Source: Sthenelais limicola (Eukaryota > Annelida > Polychaeta > Phyllodocida > Sigalionidae). Taken from it: 64,000 nucleotides of DNA. Each line of letters opens with the position of its first letter. Within the stretch, counting starts at the first letter, position 1. This document shows, one piece after another, positions 11,099 to 20,321 of the stretch. The notes beneath the pieces are model-generated. The model was not told the DNA's origin and ran no database searches. It saw only the letters and a list, made by a program, of their open reading frames with translations. The stretch covers positions 8,687,555 through 8,751,554 of the forward strand of contig OW804094.1 of assembly GCA_942159475.1 (NCBI GenBank), in the 5' to 3' direction. The position numbers were made by a program, and so were the translations under genes.

Positions 11099-11214
11099 AT
11101 GGTAAGAACCACTGGCTGCGGTAAGCTCTGCGGTAAGCCTTGCGGTAAGCCCTGGGATGGTTTGTGCTGGTTCTGTAGGTGGAGAGGAATGGCTAGGTCC
11201 TGCCTACATGGTCA
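11099..11214 (+). repeat. foldback family F, half copy
   Basis: CCACTGGCTGCGGTAAGCTC followed by repeated TGCGGTAAGCC units, then CTGGTTCTGTAGGTGGAGAG. It represents one arm of F and lies head to tail with the full copy that follows. Confidence 0.65.
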
Positions 11215-11218
11215 GTAA

Positions 11219-11540
11219 AGGGTGGTCTCCACTGGCTGCGGAAAGCTCTGCGGTAAGCCCTGCGGTATGCTTTGCAATGGTGCTGTGTTGTTGAGGAGTG
11301 GCGAGGTGCTGTCTACATCGTTTACTGACCATGCAGGCAAGTACCTCATCATTCCTCTCCACCTACAGAACCAGCACAAACCATCGCAAGGCTTACCGCA
11401 GAGCCTACTGCAGCCAGTGGAGGCCACCTTCAAACCTTGTATAGGCAGGACCTCGCCACATGTCACCATCACAACACAATCGCAAGGCTTACTGCAGAGC
11501 TTACCGCAGAGCTTACCGCAGCCAGTGGAGACCACGCTTA
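11219..11540. repeat. foldback family F, enlarged copy
   Basis: GGGTGGTCTCCACTGGCTGC at the left and GCAGCCAGTGGAGACCAC at the right. The interior carries two right-arm segments (about 11370-11430 and 11480-11539), so the copy is a compound of two F units. The open frames on both strands here are by-products of the symmetry. Confidence 0.75.
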
Positions 11541-11612
11541 ATGCTCGTCCCTTTCCCTGGCTCATCGTTCCCTTTGTGTTCTCTGGTTTACATGAACAAG
11601 TAAAAGTTCGCC

Positions 11613-11973
11613 GAATAGGGGAGTTGCATGTGTCATTGCGCATGTCTGTCATAGTGCATGCTGGGATGGATTCAGTTCAAATCTGACATACAAATATTTG
11701 GTAACAATTGTATCAAAAATTGCAAAAATGTTTTCACAATATCATAGCTTATATACATGATCAATAAAAAACCAAATGCATGATGGGAACGATGGAGGCT
11801 TGTGTTATGGAAACATGTATAACACATGGATATTGACATTAGAGCATTGATAAATATTACATGCTGAACTTGGCATGATTTCTTTAGATTTTACTCTGTA
11901 CCATTACTCCCATAATTCCATGCAAATCAGGATGCAAAATGGCAGCTATGCAACTCCCCTATTAATCCAAAGT
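11613..11973 (-). repeat. MITE family C copy 2
   Basis: AATAGGGGAGTTGCATG to ATGCAACTCCCCTATT, both ends intact. It supports a terminal inverted repeat of about 17 bp for family C. Confidence 0.9.
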
Positions 11974-12143
11974 TAAAGTTCAGTGTCCATATCATGTCGG
12001 TTTTATGAGTCTATCAAATACCTACTTTAAGTCCTGTTGTCAGCACTTTTCTTCAGTTAGCAATAAACTTTGACCAAGAAGAGTTGCCATAAAACTTCTC
12101 TCAGTTGCTCACAACAAGCTTCAGATTTCCAACAACTATACTT
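11974..12143. other. no gene seen
   Basis: Short unassigned spacer. Confidence 0.3.
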
Positions 12144-12377
12144 GGGTCAGATATTCAGAAAATGTACAATTTACCTTCACCAATCTTCTCAATTAATCAA
12201 GTTTTTAGACGAAAATAAAGTTCAAAATACAGTTCAACCTAACCAAACAGATTGCTAGAATCAATGCAATGCCGAATATACTCGAATTTACCTAGTATTG
12301 ACCAAATTGCAGCCTAATTTAGCAGAATATACTAAATGTGTACAGCTGCCAATTGTACATATTCTGAAAATCTGACC
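12144..12377 (-). repeat. MITE family A copy (A1), complete
   Basis: GGGTCAGATATTCAGAAAAT ... ATTCTGAAAATCTGACC with the reverse A1 interior GATTGCTAGAATCAATGC. Confidence 0.9.
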
Positions 12378-12765
12378 AACTTTTGTCTGGACAGAAGACA
12401 TTTATATTGAGGCCCTTTTAGCGGCTGCTCCAGAAGTGGAAATACAATATTTCTAAATAAAAACTAGACAATTTATGAAAGCTGGTGTCTTCTTTGACAT
12501 ATTCGGGATAGTGCTTGGCATTATATGTCTGTATTCAATGATGACGCAGACATATATATATCTTCAGCACTTTCCTCATTTCACTTATTTTCCCACTAAC
12601 GTTACACATAATATTGTTGTAGTTGCGGTATATATTAGGGTGTCACAGGGCTGGAGGTGAAAATGATGTTTTGGGGATTTAGCATTAATCGAGTATATAT
12701 ATAGCACATCGGCTTGATCTCATCTTTTCAAATATGATGATGTCAAAATCCATTCTTCATATATA
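12378..12765. other. no gene seen
   Basis: Unassigned; a short B-like end piece (CGGCTTGATCTCATCTTTTC) occurs at 12711-12757. Confidence 0.4.
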
Positions 12766-12849
12766 TGTATACTATTCATCATTTTCCAGCCTAATCTAGC
12801 AGAATTAACGATTATTTTAGAGCTGGCGATTTTCTGATGACTTGACTCA
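12766..12849 (-). repeat. MITE family A right-end fragment
   Basis: TCATCATTTTCCAGCCTAAT through TTTTCTGATGACTTGACTC. It joins directly to a B-like end fragment. Confidence 0.6.
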
Positions 12850-13453
12850 TGTTTTTTATTTTTATGCGTTGCCATGGTAATGTACATTATGTAGATAAGT
12901 TGGGGTTGGTAATATATCAAGTAACATCGATGTTCACATATTCTATATCCTAATTATTCTAGTTGTGTAGTACTTTGTTGAGGCAGCAAAATAATAGGTT
13001 AACTATGTTGACATGCGTCTTTTGTAACACTGTAAATGTTTGGCCTGAAAAATATATATCTATAATGCCAGTACATCATGGTTGTCTTGTCTTGTTTTAA
13101 ATTCTTAAGTCTTCAATTGTTATGCCTACTGCTTTTATTTTTATACCTGATACTTTGTCACGATACCTTGTCACGATCTCAGCTATTATTTCGTCTATAT
13201 GTAATTGAATAAGCGGAAACAAAGTATAACGTAACTTAATATAATTAGTTTAGTTATGGCATCACAGTAAACGATCACGACATGATTCACTGAATAAATA
13301 TATTTCGTGTAGAGAAGAAGCCAAGAGTAACTCTGCCCGGTCACTTATAATATAGTATCTATATATAGCAAGGATGATGGGCGGACTGTCATGGTCTCTG
13401 TCACTGCCTTGTCACGGCACGCAGACATGTAGGAGTGGGGCCAGAACATATAT
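12850..13453. other. no gene seen
   Basis: About 600 bp of AT-rich sequence with no family or coding signal that I recognise. Confidence 0.5.
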
Positions 13454-13757
13454 GTGATGTGTTCCAGGAAAATGAGTCACAAGTCGCAAAGTTGGTATTT
13501 TTCAAAGTGTTTATTTTACAAGATAACTTTCTTGCAATGTTCTGATTTTTGGGGAGTTCATCACTTATAGTTATATCGATCGATGTATTAAATTTCAGGA
13601 CAATGTATCTGATATATCCTTTAGTTTTAAAGGTCCTCATATGGAGTTTATTTGGTTACTTTACTGTTTATTGCCCCCTAGAAATATTGGAAACATTTTT
13701 TTTCAAAAATGGAAATATCAAACTTAAAATCTAGAAATACTTATTAGATTTTGCGGA
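13454..13757 (+). repeat. MITE family B copy, right end lost
   Basis: GTGATGTGTTCCAGGAAAAT to CTAGAAATACTTATTAGAT, then unrelated sequence. Confidence 0.8.
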
Positions 13758-13847
13758 AGCTATAAGCATTTCATATTCAAAAAGCAGTTAGCCTATCAAT
13801 GTTTAATTGTTGATAATACGTAAAATAGGTCTTAATGTAAGTATATA

Positions 13848-14057
13848 GGGTGGTCTCCTCTGGCTGTGGTAAGTTCTGCGGTAAGCTCTGCTGTAAGCCT
13901 TGCGATGGTGCTGTGATGGTGAGAAGTGGCGAGGACCTGCCTACATGGCCAGTGAACTATGTAGGCAGAACCTCATCATTCCTCTCCACCTACAGAACCA
14001 GCACAAACCATTGCAAGGCTTATCGCAGAGCTTACCGCAGCCAGTGGAGACCACCCT
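13848..14057. repeat. foldback family F, complete unit
   Basis: GGGTGGTCTCCTCTGGCTGT to GCAGCCAGTGGAGACCACCC, flanked by TATA on both sides. The arms contain TGCGGTAAGC units and pair across most of the 210 bp, so a single strand would fold into a long hairpin. This is the simplest F copy in the window. Confidence 0.8.
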
Positions 14058-14395
14058 TATATTACCATATTGGTTTTTAAATTGAATGAATTATTATAGT
14101 ACAATCCCCCCTATGAGACTCGCTAGTCCGTTGGTATTATTAGTAGTATTATTATTGTTTAACACTCTCTTATTTCTTTTTTTACAACTTGTTTATATAA
14201 CAACAGAAGTCACTTGTGTCAATCTTGATCATTACTTCTTGTTCATGTACTTATTACCTTCTCTAGTAGTAGTAGATTAATGTTTGCATGCAGTAAATCA
14301 GGTTTTTTGAGAATAGCATGTAATTCCTGAATAAAATATCTATACTCAAACTCAGTTAGAAGTGTCTTAGGTGCATCCCGCAATGGTTGTTATGT
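14058..14395. other. no gene seen
   Basis: Unassigned AT-rich sequence. Confidence 0.4.
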
Positions 14396-14586
14396 GGGTC
14401 AGATCTTCAGAAAATGTACAATTCTGAGCTTCAAAATGCAGTTTGATCTACCAAAACAGATACTATAAATCAACGCGACACCAAATATACTCAGATATAC
14501 CCGGTATTCATCATGTTTCAGCCAAATTTAGCAAACTATCCTAAATTTGTAGAGCTGCCATTGTACTTTTTCCGAAAATCTGACCC
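14396..14586 (-). repeat. MITE family A copy (A2), internally deleted
   Basis: GGGTCAGATCTTCAGAAAAT ... TTTCCGAAAATCTGACCC, about 190 bp because the block next to the left terminal repeat is missing. Confidence 0.85.
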
Positions 14587-14752
14587 ATGTGTAGTTAGCC
14601 ATGAACGTGTCCTAGTGCGCATGACTGGATGGCCAGACCCACGTGACATGATAAACGATATTTGTCCTCGAGGCGATCTAGACAGATCGTCTACAACATG
14701 GGCACAGAGCGCCCATGCCTCTGCAGCTATGTGGTTAACATGTTATAGAATA

Positions 14753-15263
14753 ATGTGTTTTTAGGAAAATGAGTCATAAGTCACAAAATTGATATTTTTT
14801 AAAGTGTTTTTTCCAAAAGATCGAAATGTTCTGATTCTTGGTGGGTTTAGCAGTTATAGTCATATAAGTCCATGTAACAAATTTCAGGACAGTGTATCAA
14901 ATATATCTTTGCCTTTTGAAGGCTTATATTTAGGTGTATTTAGTTACTTTACTGGTAATTACCCATCCAGAAACATTGCCAACTTTTTTCTTTTCAAACA
15001 TAGAAATGTTGTTTTTGTTGTTGTTGATACTTTATTTTGTCTATTTAACTGGTGACACTATCGGTGGGCACTTATCTCCCAACATAGGGAGGATTTAAAG
15101 CCCTACCGTAGACATTGTTACATTCAAATGTCAAACTAAAAATATAGAAATGCATATTAGGTGTCCTATTGTTTACTATCATTTGATCTCCTCTTTTCAA
15201 ATATGGTGGTATCTCAAAATCCATATTTTGCGACTCATGACTTATTTTCCTAAAACGGATCAC
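14753..15263 (+). repeat. MITE family B copy carrying a retroposed insertion
   Basis: ATGTGTTTTTAGGAAAATGA at the left and CCTAAAACGGATCAC at the right. The normal interior is interrupted at 15010-15125. Confidence 0.85.
15010..15125 (-). mobile_element. short LINE/SINE 3' end, minus strand, with target duplication
   Basis: On the minus strand this reads GTAACAATGTCTACGGTAG...AATAGACAAAATAAAGTATC followed by a CAA tail. It is flanked by AAATGT at 15004-15009 and 15126-15131, a 6-bp duplication of B sequence. Confidence 0.6.
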
Positions 15264-15481
15264 ATATAATTTGTCCTCGAGGCAATCCAGACAGATCGTC
15301 TACAACTGGGCACAGAGCCCAGCTATGTGGTTCCCACGTTATACACTATAAGGAGGGCAAACTGAGGGAGACAGAATGGTATAGTAATATTCTTTTACCA
15401 GACTGTTTTGTTCAGCTTCTGGGGTAGTATATATTTGTTGCTGAGATGAAATACTAAAATGTGCTACACATATTCTTATTG

Positions 15482-15555
15482 GTGATGTGTTATATTACAG
15501 GAAATTCTGAGATACTATAATATTTGCGGATTCCAATCTGATAAGTATTTCTATA
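15482..15555 (-). repeat. MITE family B, left part (target of the Penelope-like element)
   Basis: GTGATGTGTTATATTACAGG ... ATTCCAATCTGATAAGTATTTC. It stops at the PLE and resumes at 20591, giving the disrupted target copy. Confidence 0.75.
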
Positions 15556-15561
15556 AAAAAA

Positions 15562-15830
15562 AAAAATTTTTTTTACCCCGATCAGCTACACGCAAACTCG
15601 ACTTATTCACTGCGGACAGTACTTATAAAGCTTACTGTAACTACATCTTTTTACACCTAAGCCCTTACTTGTACCTGAAATGTCATCATCAACTCCTGAA
15701 GAAGGGCAAGTCGCCCGAAAGCTCGAGAAAACTAAATAAAACAACAATCAAGTTTATTATGCTCTTTCATCAATTACACCAACCATTTTAAGCCAGCCTC
15801 CCCGATATACAGCGAGCCCCCTTCCCTCTA
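15562..15830 (+). repeat. PLE pseudo-LTR, upstream copy
   Basis: From AAAAATTTTTTTTACCCCG to AGCGAGCCCCCTTCCCTCTA, identical by eye to 20322-20590 at a constant offset of 4760. It likely contains the promoter and the hammerhead motif. The A-run just before it (15556-15561) is outside the repeat. Confidence 0.92.
15693..15729 (+). ncRNA. hammerhead ribozyme-like motif in upstream pseudo-LTR
   Basis: Core CTGAAGA (15696-15702), stem II GGGC/GCCC around an AAGTC loop, then GAA, a two-base-pair palindromic helix III (AGCT), a C at the expected cleavage position, and GAG pairing with the CTC just before the core as helix I. Short helix III is typical of PLE hammerheads, which may act as dimers. 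There is one extra A between the core and stem II, and only three clear base pairs in helix I, so activity is uncertain. Confidence 0.65.
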
Positions 15831-16054
15831 CTGTATTTTCCATCACTCGCGGCATCTTGCTTAGATCTACCGGGAGCCGGCAGGGAACCAACTGGACTGT
15901 GCGGACCTTACAAACTACCCTTACCTCTAGAAGCTCCGTAGAGCAAAGGGTCCACGTATCTTCACTGATCCTGTCCAACAAGAGGACGATTAGTCCCAAA
16001 CCTTCCCCATCAATGCACAAGAACAAAATACAACGCCTAGAAGCGAATCCAACA

Positions 16055-16669
16055 ATGGCCGCCAATACAGCGTCATCACCAAACCTGACTGACACGCCAC
16101 CTCCCGCCCAAGAGGCACACCACGGGGTCCAGGGATCAGCTAGTGTTTCTAACGCAGCTGACTTTCCCGCCGCAACTAACAACCCGCGCATCCCGGACAA
16201 CGTTCTACCTTACTTTAGGATTGCCAGAAAAATGTTGCAATCCAAAATCAGAGCTAACCACCACTACACTTTTCTCCAGATGTGCCTGGATCAGAATCTC
16301 ACTCCCAGAGGCCTCCAGGCACGCATACAATCGCAGGTTCCAGACCAGAACTTCGATTTCTCCCTTAAGTGGGAACAAGCCCATCAAGATTTCTCCAAGA
16401 CCCTCACCGAACACCTGAGGGATTACTACCAAACTAGAGATGAGAATTTGACGGCCGAAATATTGACCATAAAAGAGAAACTCCGAACACAATGCCAACC
16501 AGAAATACTGACCTACATCGTCAAACTCCTGAACAAAATGGAACTAGATCTCCGACTGGAATTAACCAATCGGAGGAACAAAAAAACAACAAAACAAAAA
16601 ACCGGAGGTACAAAAGGTATGACACAGGGGAGGCAGACAACATTGTCAACCTCTCCCGATACGTCTTAA
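16055..16669 (+). CDS. PLE ORF1: N-terminal PLE region, separate frame
   Basis: The open frame runs from about 15857 to 16669. I prefer the ATG at 16055 because it has a strong context (ACAATGG); an earlier ATG at 16013 is weaker. About 204 aa: a Pro/Ala/Ser-rich start, then a helical, charged region containing HHYTFLQMCLDQNLTPRGL, and a Lys/Arg-rich end. From memory of the family, a block of this kind (FL..C....L.P.GL) usually lies upstream of the RT in the same PLE protein. Here it is in the frame one base behind ORF2, with a 178-base overlap. Either the two are linked by -1 frameshifting in the A-rich overlap (runs at 16580-16586 and 16596-16601), or this copy lost one base. No enzymatic motif is visible. 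Confidence 0.6.
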   Translation: MAANTASSPNLTDTPPPAQEAHHGVQGSASVSNAADFPAATNNPRIPDNVLPYFRIARKMLQSKIRANHHYTFLQMCLDQNLTPRGLQARIQSQVPDQNFDFSLKWEQAHQDFSKTLTEHLRDYYQTRDENLTAEILTIKEKLRTQCQPEILTYIVKLLNKMELDLRLELTNRRNKKTTKQKTGGTKGMTQGRQTTLSTSPDTS

Positions 16670-18813
16670 ATGAACACCACCGAAGCGTACTCAACAAGGG
16701 GTTGAATTTCATTCCCACCCCACAGAGTACGAACCACATACATAGCCTGAAAGATACTCTAATGTTTAATCGAAGAGTAAGATTACAACACTACTGGCAA
16801 AATCTCCCAGACATTTCCACTCAGAATAAAATTCTACCAACCGAACCAAAAGGATGGATGCCCCCTAGGGGCCTAGATCCAGATATCGAGGCATTCATAT
16901 CCTACACCACCCAGAAAATGAGAGACCCACCTAAGAAGCACACCATTAGATCTAATCTAACGGACGATGAACTCACAGCCCTAGACGAACTAAAAAAGAA
17001 CCAAGACATCATCATCAAACCTGCCGACAAGGGAGGTGCCCTTGTAATACAAAACACCCCTGATTACATCAGAGAAGGTGAAAGACAATTACAAAATCCC
17101 AACCATTACAAACAGGTCCCTGCTGACACAACTGCAAAAAACTACCACAGGTTAAAACAACGAATTGCAGACATATCCTCCCATGGAGGTCTACCACAAG
17201 ACGCAGAAAAAATCCTCATGCCAAAAGAAGTGAAAACCTCCCCCTTTTATATGCTCCCTAAAATTCACAAACCGGGCAACCCAGGAAGGCCGATTGTGGC
17301 CGGAATAGATTGCCCCACCGACAGAATTTCCGCCACTGTCGATAATGTACTACGCCCTTTGGTCAAGAAAATTCCCAGCTATGTCCAAGACTCACGACAC
17401 CTCATACAACTACTAGAGGAAATAAAATACCTCGATGACGATGACTTGATGATCACCATAGATGTATCATCACTATACACATCAATACCACACAAGGAAG
17501 GCATTGAAGCAATAGAAAATATTCTCTTTGCCAAACCAAACCACACCATACCCCCACAAGTCGTTTGTGAACTCATCGAGATGGTACTCACAACCAACAC
17601 TATGTCTTTCAATGGGAAACACTACCTCCAGACACAAGGGACAGCTATGGGGACAAAAATGGCCCCTAGCTACGCAAACCTCTTCATGCACCACATTGAG
17701 AGTGAGATCTTTACCAAAATCGATATTTACCCAACAATATGGAAAAGATACATAGATGATATCTTCGCTATCTTCCGATGCACAGAGGACGAACTAACTG
17801 AATTCATTCAGACAATCAATTCATTGTTCGATACTATCAAATTCACCGCAGAATACAGCAGGACCTCAGTCAATTTTTTGGATATCACCATCTATAGAGG
17901 CGACAATAATGCCATACTCACCAAACAATACACAAAACCCACAGATAGAGGACAATACCTACACGCAAGGTCCTACCACCCAGGACACACAGTAAAGTCT
18001 ATAGCCTACAGCCAGGCCCTTCGTCTTAGACTAATCAATTCAAACATCAACGAATATGATATTTCCACGAACAGACTTCTTAGACTCTTAACAATCCGAG
18101 GACACAACCACAGAAAAACTCTCGACACCATCAAGCGAGTAAGGTCCATGGACAGACAGGACCTAGTCCACCCCAAACCCAAAGCAAAAAAGAAACAAAT
18201 ACCATTTGCCATACAGTATACTCCACACAACAGTATTGCTGAAAAAATCCTAAAGGAAGCCACGTCCTTCCTTCGACCCAACCCAGCCAACCAACGATTT
18301 CTTCAATATAAGTGTTTGGTCGCCTACAGAAGGGCACCAAACATGAAAGACCTTTTGGTACATTCCAACCACCCACCCAGTGCCAAACATCACACAAGCA
18401 GACCATGCATGCGCATGTCCTGTCCAATCTGTGAAACAGTCGTCACTACGAAGAAAATTCGTTCTACCACCAACCAGAAGAACTACAAAATACAAGGTCA
18501 CAATACCTGTGACACACTTAATGCCATCTACTGTATCACCTGCCCCTTTCCCAGCTGCCGCCAACAATACATTGGCGAAACAGGTCGCACAGTACGACAA
18601 CGTATCACCGAACATATGGGTGACATACGCAACAGACGACGGGAAAAACCTGTCGCAAAACATTTCCTTGACCATGACCTACAGCAAAAAGACCTACTAG
18701 TAACCATTCTGGATTCCAGTCCCAAGAACCAGAATGACCGAAAACGACTAGAAGAGGCTTGGATCCTCATACTAGACACCCATCATCCCAAAGGTATGAA
18801 CCTGCAGTACTAA
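16492..18813 (+). CDS. PLE reverse transcriptase with C-terminal GIY-YIG endonuclease
   Basis: 773 aa from the ATG at 16492; the true N-terminus may come from ORF1. Seen: DKGGALVI at 179-186 and the SPFYMLPKIHKPGNPGRP block around 250-270; RT motif with D324 (TIDVSSLYTSIP); QGTAMGTKMAPSYAN at about 382-396; catalytic YIDD at 420-423 with both Asp present; NFLDITIY after it. A Cys cluster C639, C644, C647 lies between the domains. The GIY-YIG core has IY at 679-680 and YIG at 693-695, followed by R699/R702/R704. The zinc-binding CCHH set typical of PLE endonucleases is present: C681, C684, H724, H728. Role (family knowledge): nicks target DNA and reverse-transcribes the element RNA in the nucleus. 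No stop or frameshift within this frame, so the enzyme part looks intact. An in-frame promoter or start signal was not identified. Confidence 0.95.
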   Translation: MPTRNTDLHRQTPEQNGTRSPTGINQSEEQKNNKTKNRRYKRYDTGEADNIVNLSRYVLNEHHRSVLNKGLNFIPTPQSTNHIHSLKDTLMFNRRVRLQHYWQNLPDISTQNKILPTEPKGWMPPRGLDPDIEAFISYTTQKMRDPPKKHTIRSNLTDDELTALDELKKNQDIIIKPADKGGALVIQNTPDYIREGERQLQNPNHYKQVPADTTAKNYHRLKQRIADISSHGGLPQDAEKILMPKEVKTSPFYMLPKIHKPGNPGRPIVAGIDCPTDRISATVDNVLRPLVKKIPSYVQDSRHLIQLLEEIKYLDDDDLMITIDVSSLYTSIPHKEGIEAIENILFAKPNHTIPPQVVCELIEMVLTTNTMSFNGKHYLQTQGTAMGTKMAPSYANLFMHHIESEIFTKIDIYPTIWKRYIDDIFAIFRCTEDELTEFIQTINSLFDTIKFTAEYSRTSVNFLDITIYRGDNNAILTKQYTKPTDRGQYLHARSYHPGHTVKSIAYSQALRLRLINSNINEYDISTNRLLRLLTIRGHNHRKTLDTIKRVRSMDRQDLVHPKPKAKKKQIPFAIQYTPHNSIAEKILKEATSFLRPNPANQRFLQYKCLVAYRRAPNMKDLLVHSNHPPSAKHHTSRPCMRMSCPICETVVTTKKIRSTTNQKNYKIQGHNTCDTLNAIYCITCPFPSCRQQYIGETGRTVRQRITEHMGDIRNRRREKPVAKHFLDHDLQQKDLLVTILDSSPKNQNDRKRLEEAWILILDTHHPKGMNLQY

Positions 18814-19045
18814 AGAAACCGCGCGGGAAAACCCCCGCGAGCCACAGAATAACTAACCGCTCCCCACAGAGACCACGCCCCTAACAACCAGCGCCATGAC
18901 AACGACGCGCCTTCCTACACGCTGATTGGCTGAGCCTAGTTCCTAACTAGGCCAGTACATCTGGCTTCCAAATCAAAACAAACCTCGTACGCACAGCACG
19001 CGCCAGCTTCAAAACAGCTGTCCAGCTATCAATCCAACATCAACA
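18814..19045 (+). other. PLE spacer between RT ORF and zinc-finger ORF
   Basis: 232 bp, GC-richer than the ORFs. It begins with a small hairpin-forming stretch at about 18820-18839 (CGCGGG / CCCGCG around an A-rich loop) just after the RT stop. It may hold a promoter, a reinitiation region or a terminator-like structure for the downstream ORF; none can be shown from sequence alone. Confidence 0.5.
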
Positions 19046-20212
19046 ATGGATTCAGACAAGAAATCCCACTTAGATCACTCAGATAATCCCGTCCAATGCC
19101 ACCTATGTGGCACATGGATGTCAAGTCGGGGAGGAGCATTGATTCGCCACTTAAACAAGCAACATAGCGGACAAAATGGACAGGGTAAGTACCCCTGTCC
19201 GATATGTGACAAACTTTTCACTAGAAAACAGGAATTCACTATTCATTGCAATAGAAAACATGACGGGGATATCCCCCTTACGAAACCAATACTCTCAAAT
19301 GAAGCTCCCAAGAAGCCAGTACCACCTGTAGTCACTCTGCCCATCATTAAGACATTCACTACGAGTGCCCCAAAAGCCCTGTTCAGAATTATAGCGGGAA
19401 ACAACTCTCCATATGTTACAGGAAAACTACCACCGAGGCCCCAGAATAAACCTCAAGGCAGCAAAATGATACATCCGCCAAGCTTCCCCATTATACGACC
19501 CCAAGATCGTATTACAACGCAGAAACACACACCAATCGCATCAACATCTCATGCCGCATCACCAACGCAAGATCCGACGATGAAAGCTCCCCGCTCCCAG
19601 CACAAGCCACCAACTCCTCAGCCACGCCCACCTAGGGCTGAGAGCCCTATACGACCACCAGTCTCACTAAAACGACCAGCTAACAACACAAGTCAGTACA
19701 AACCAGTAACACCAGTACAACCATTTGTCTCTACGACTCCTAAAAAGGTGAAATTAGTAAACAGCAACGACTCCAACAGGTTAGACTTTACCAACATCAT
19801 AAATTGGCCTTCAGGCCCAGTAAACCTATCTGATGATTCGTCCGATTCCATACCAGCCACTACGAATCCGAACACAGTAACAGCCACGCCCACCCCCACT
19901 CGGAGTAGTACACCTCTCCTTGATGAACGTTCTCTCTCTCAGAATATCAGTACATCTTCCAACGACCTATCTGTCTCCAGCAGCGATTCCGGAGAAACAA
20001 CACTTGATAACAAACTACAGGAACTGTTAAGACAAGATCCCAAACCCCAAACAGCTGACGCTTATACGATGACTTCCCCAGACAAGACTTCGCTAAAACA
20101 AGCAAGAACATTGTCAATCTTATATAGTGCAATTGACTCAATCGATCCAGCAATTGGCTCAGAAATTAAGCCTATCCTAATCCGTAAAGGAATTCTGTAT
20201 GATCCCAAATAA
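19046..20212 (+). CDS. PLE ORF3: two-finger C2H2 zinc-finger protein
   Basis: 388 aa, ATG at 19046 in a strong context (ACAATGG). Two consecutive C2H2 fingers lie at the N-terminus: C18-x2-C21-x13-H35-x4-H40 and C51-x2-C54-x12-H67-x4-H72. The middle (about 75-330) is Pro/Ser/Thr-rich and low in complexity, with patches such as STPLLDERSLSQ; the end (about 345-388) looks folded (ARTLSILYSAIDSID). The ORF lies between the RT gene and the downstream pseudo-LTR on the same strand and shares the base composition of the RT ORF, so it belongs to the element. Canonical PLEs encode RT and endonuclease only; C2H2 fingers are known in ORF1/N-termini of some other non-LTR elements, where they bind nucleic acid. 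Nucleic-acid or target-site binding here is inference. An old host-gene capture is the alternative. Confidence 0.8.
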   Translation: MDSDKKSHLDHSDNPVQCHLCGTWMSSRGGALIRHLNKQHSGQNGQGKYPCPICDKLFTRKQEFTIHCNRKHDGDIPLTKPILSNEAPKKPVPPVVTLPIIKTFTTSAPKALFRIIAGNNSPYVTGKLPPRPQNKPQGSKMIHPPSFPIIRPQDRITTQKHTPIASTSHAASPTQDPTMKAPRSQHKPPTPQPRPPRAESPIRPPVSLKRPANNTSQYKPVTPVQPFVSTTPKKVKLVNSNDSNRLDFTNIINWPSGPVNLSDDSSDSIPATTNPNTVTATPTPTRSSTPLLDERSLSQNISTSSNDLSVSSSDSGETTLDNKLQELLRQDPKPQTADAYTMTSPDKTSLKQARTLSILYSAIDSIDPAIGSEIKPILIRKGILYDPK

Positions 20213-20321
20213 TGATTAACAGCTAACAATAGCTACTAGAAAACTGAAAAAAATCAATCCAAAGTTAAATTCAATTCTCATATACTTATCCAACGAACTT
20301 CTAGCCATATTATATATGTTG

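Noticed and set aside
11212..11686. Overlapping Cys-rich ORFs on both strands (146 and 154 aa).
   Set aside because: The sequence is a foldback repeat; similar peptides on both strands follow from the inverted arms and TGCGGTAAGCC units. The same peptides appear at 13850-14080.
15757..16200. 147-aa minus-strand ORF in the PLE, and other minus ORFs at 16205, 16521, 17379, 18006, 18250 and 18528.
   Set aside because: They are antisense shadows of ORF1 and the RT ORF with no domain of their own.
16580..16587. A AAA AAC as a programmed -1 slippery heptamer for the ORF1-ORF2 join.
   Set aside because: The heptamer is phased with ORF2 and not with ORF1, so it does not meet the X XXY YYZ rule for a shift from ORF1.
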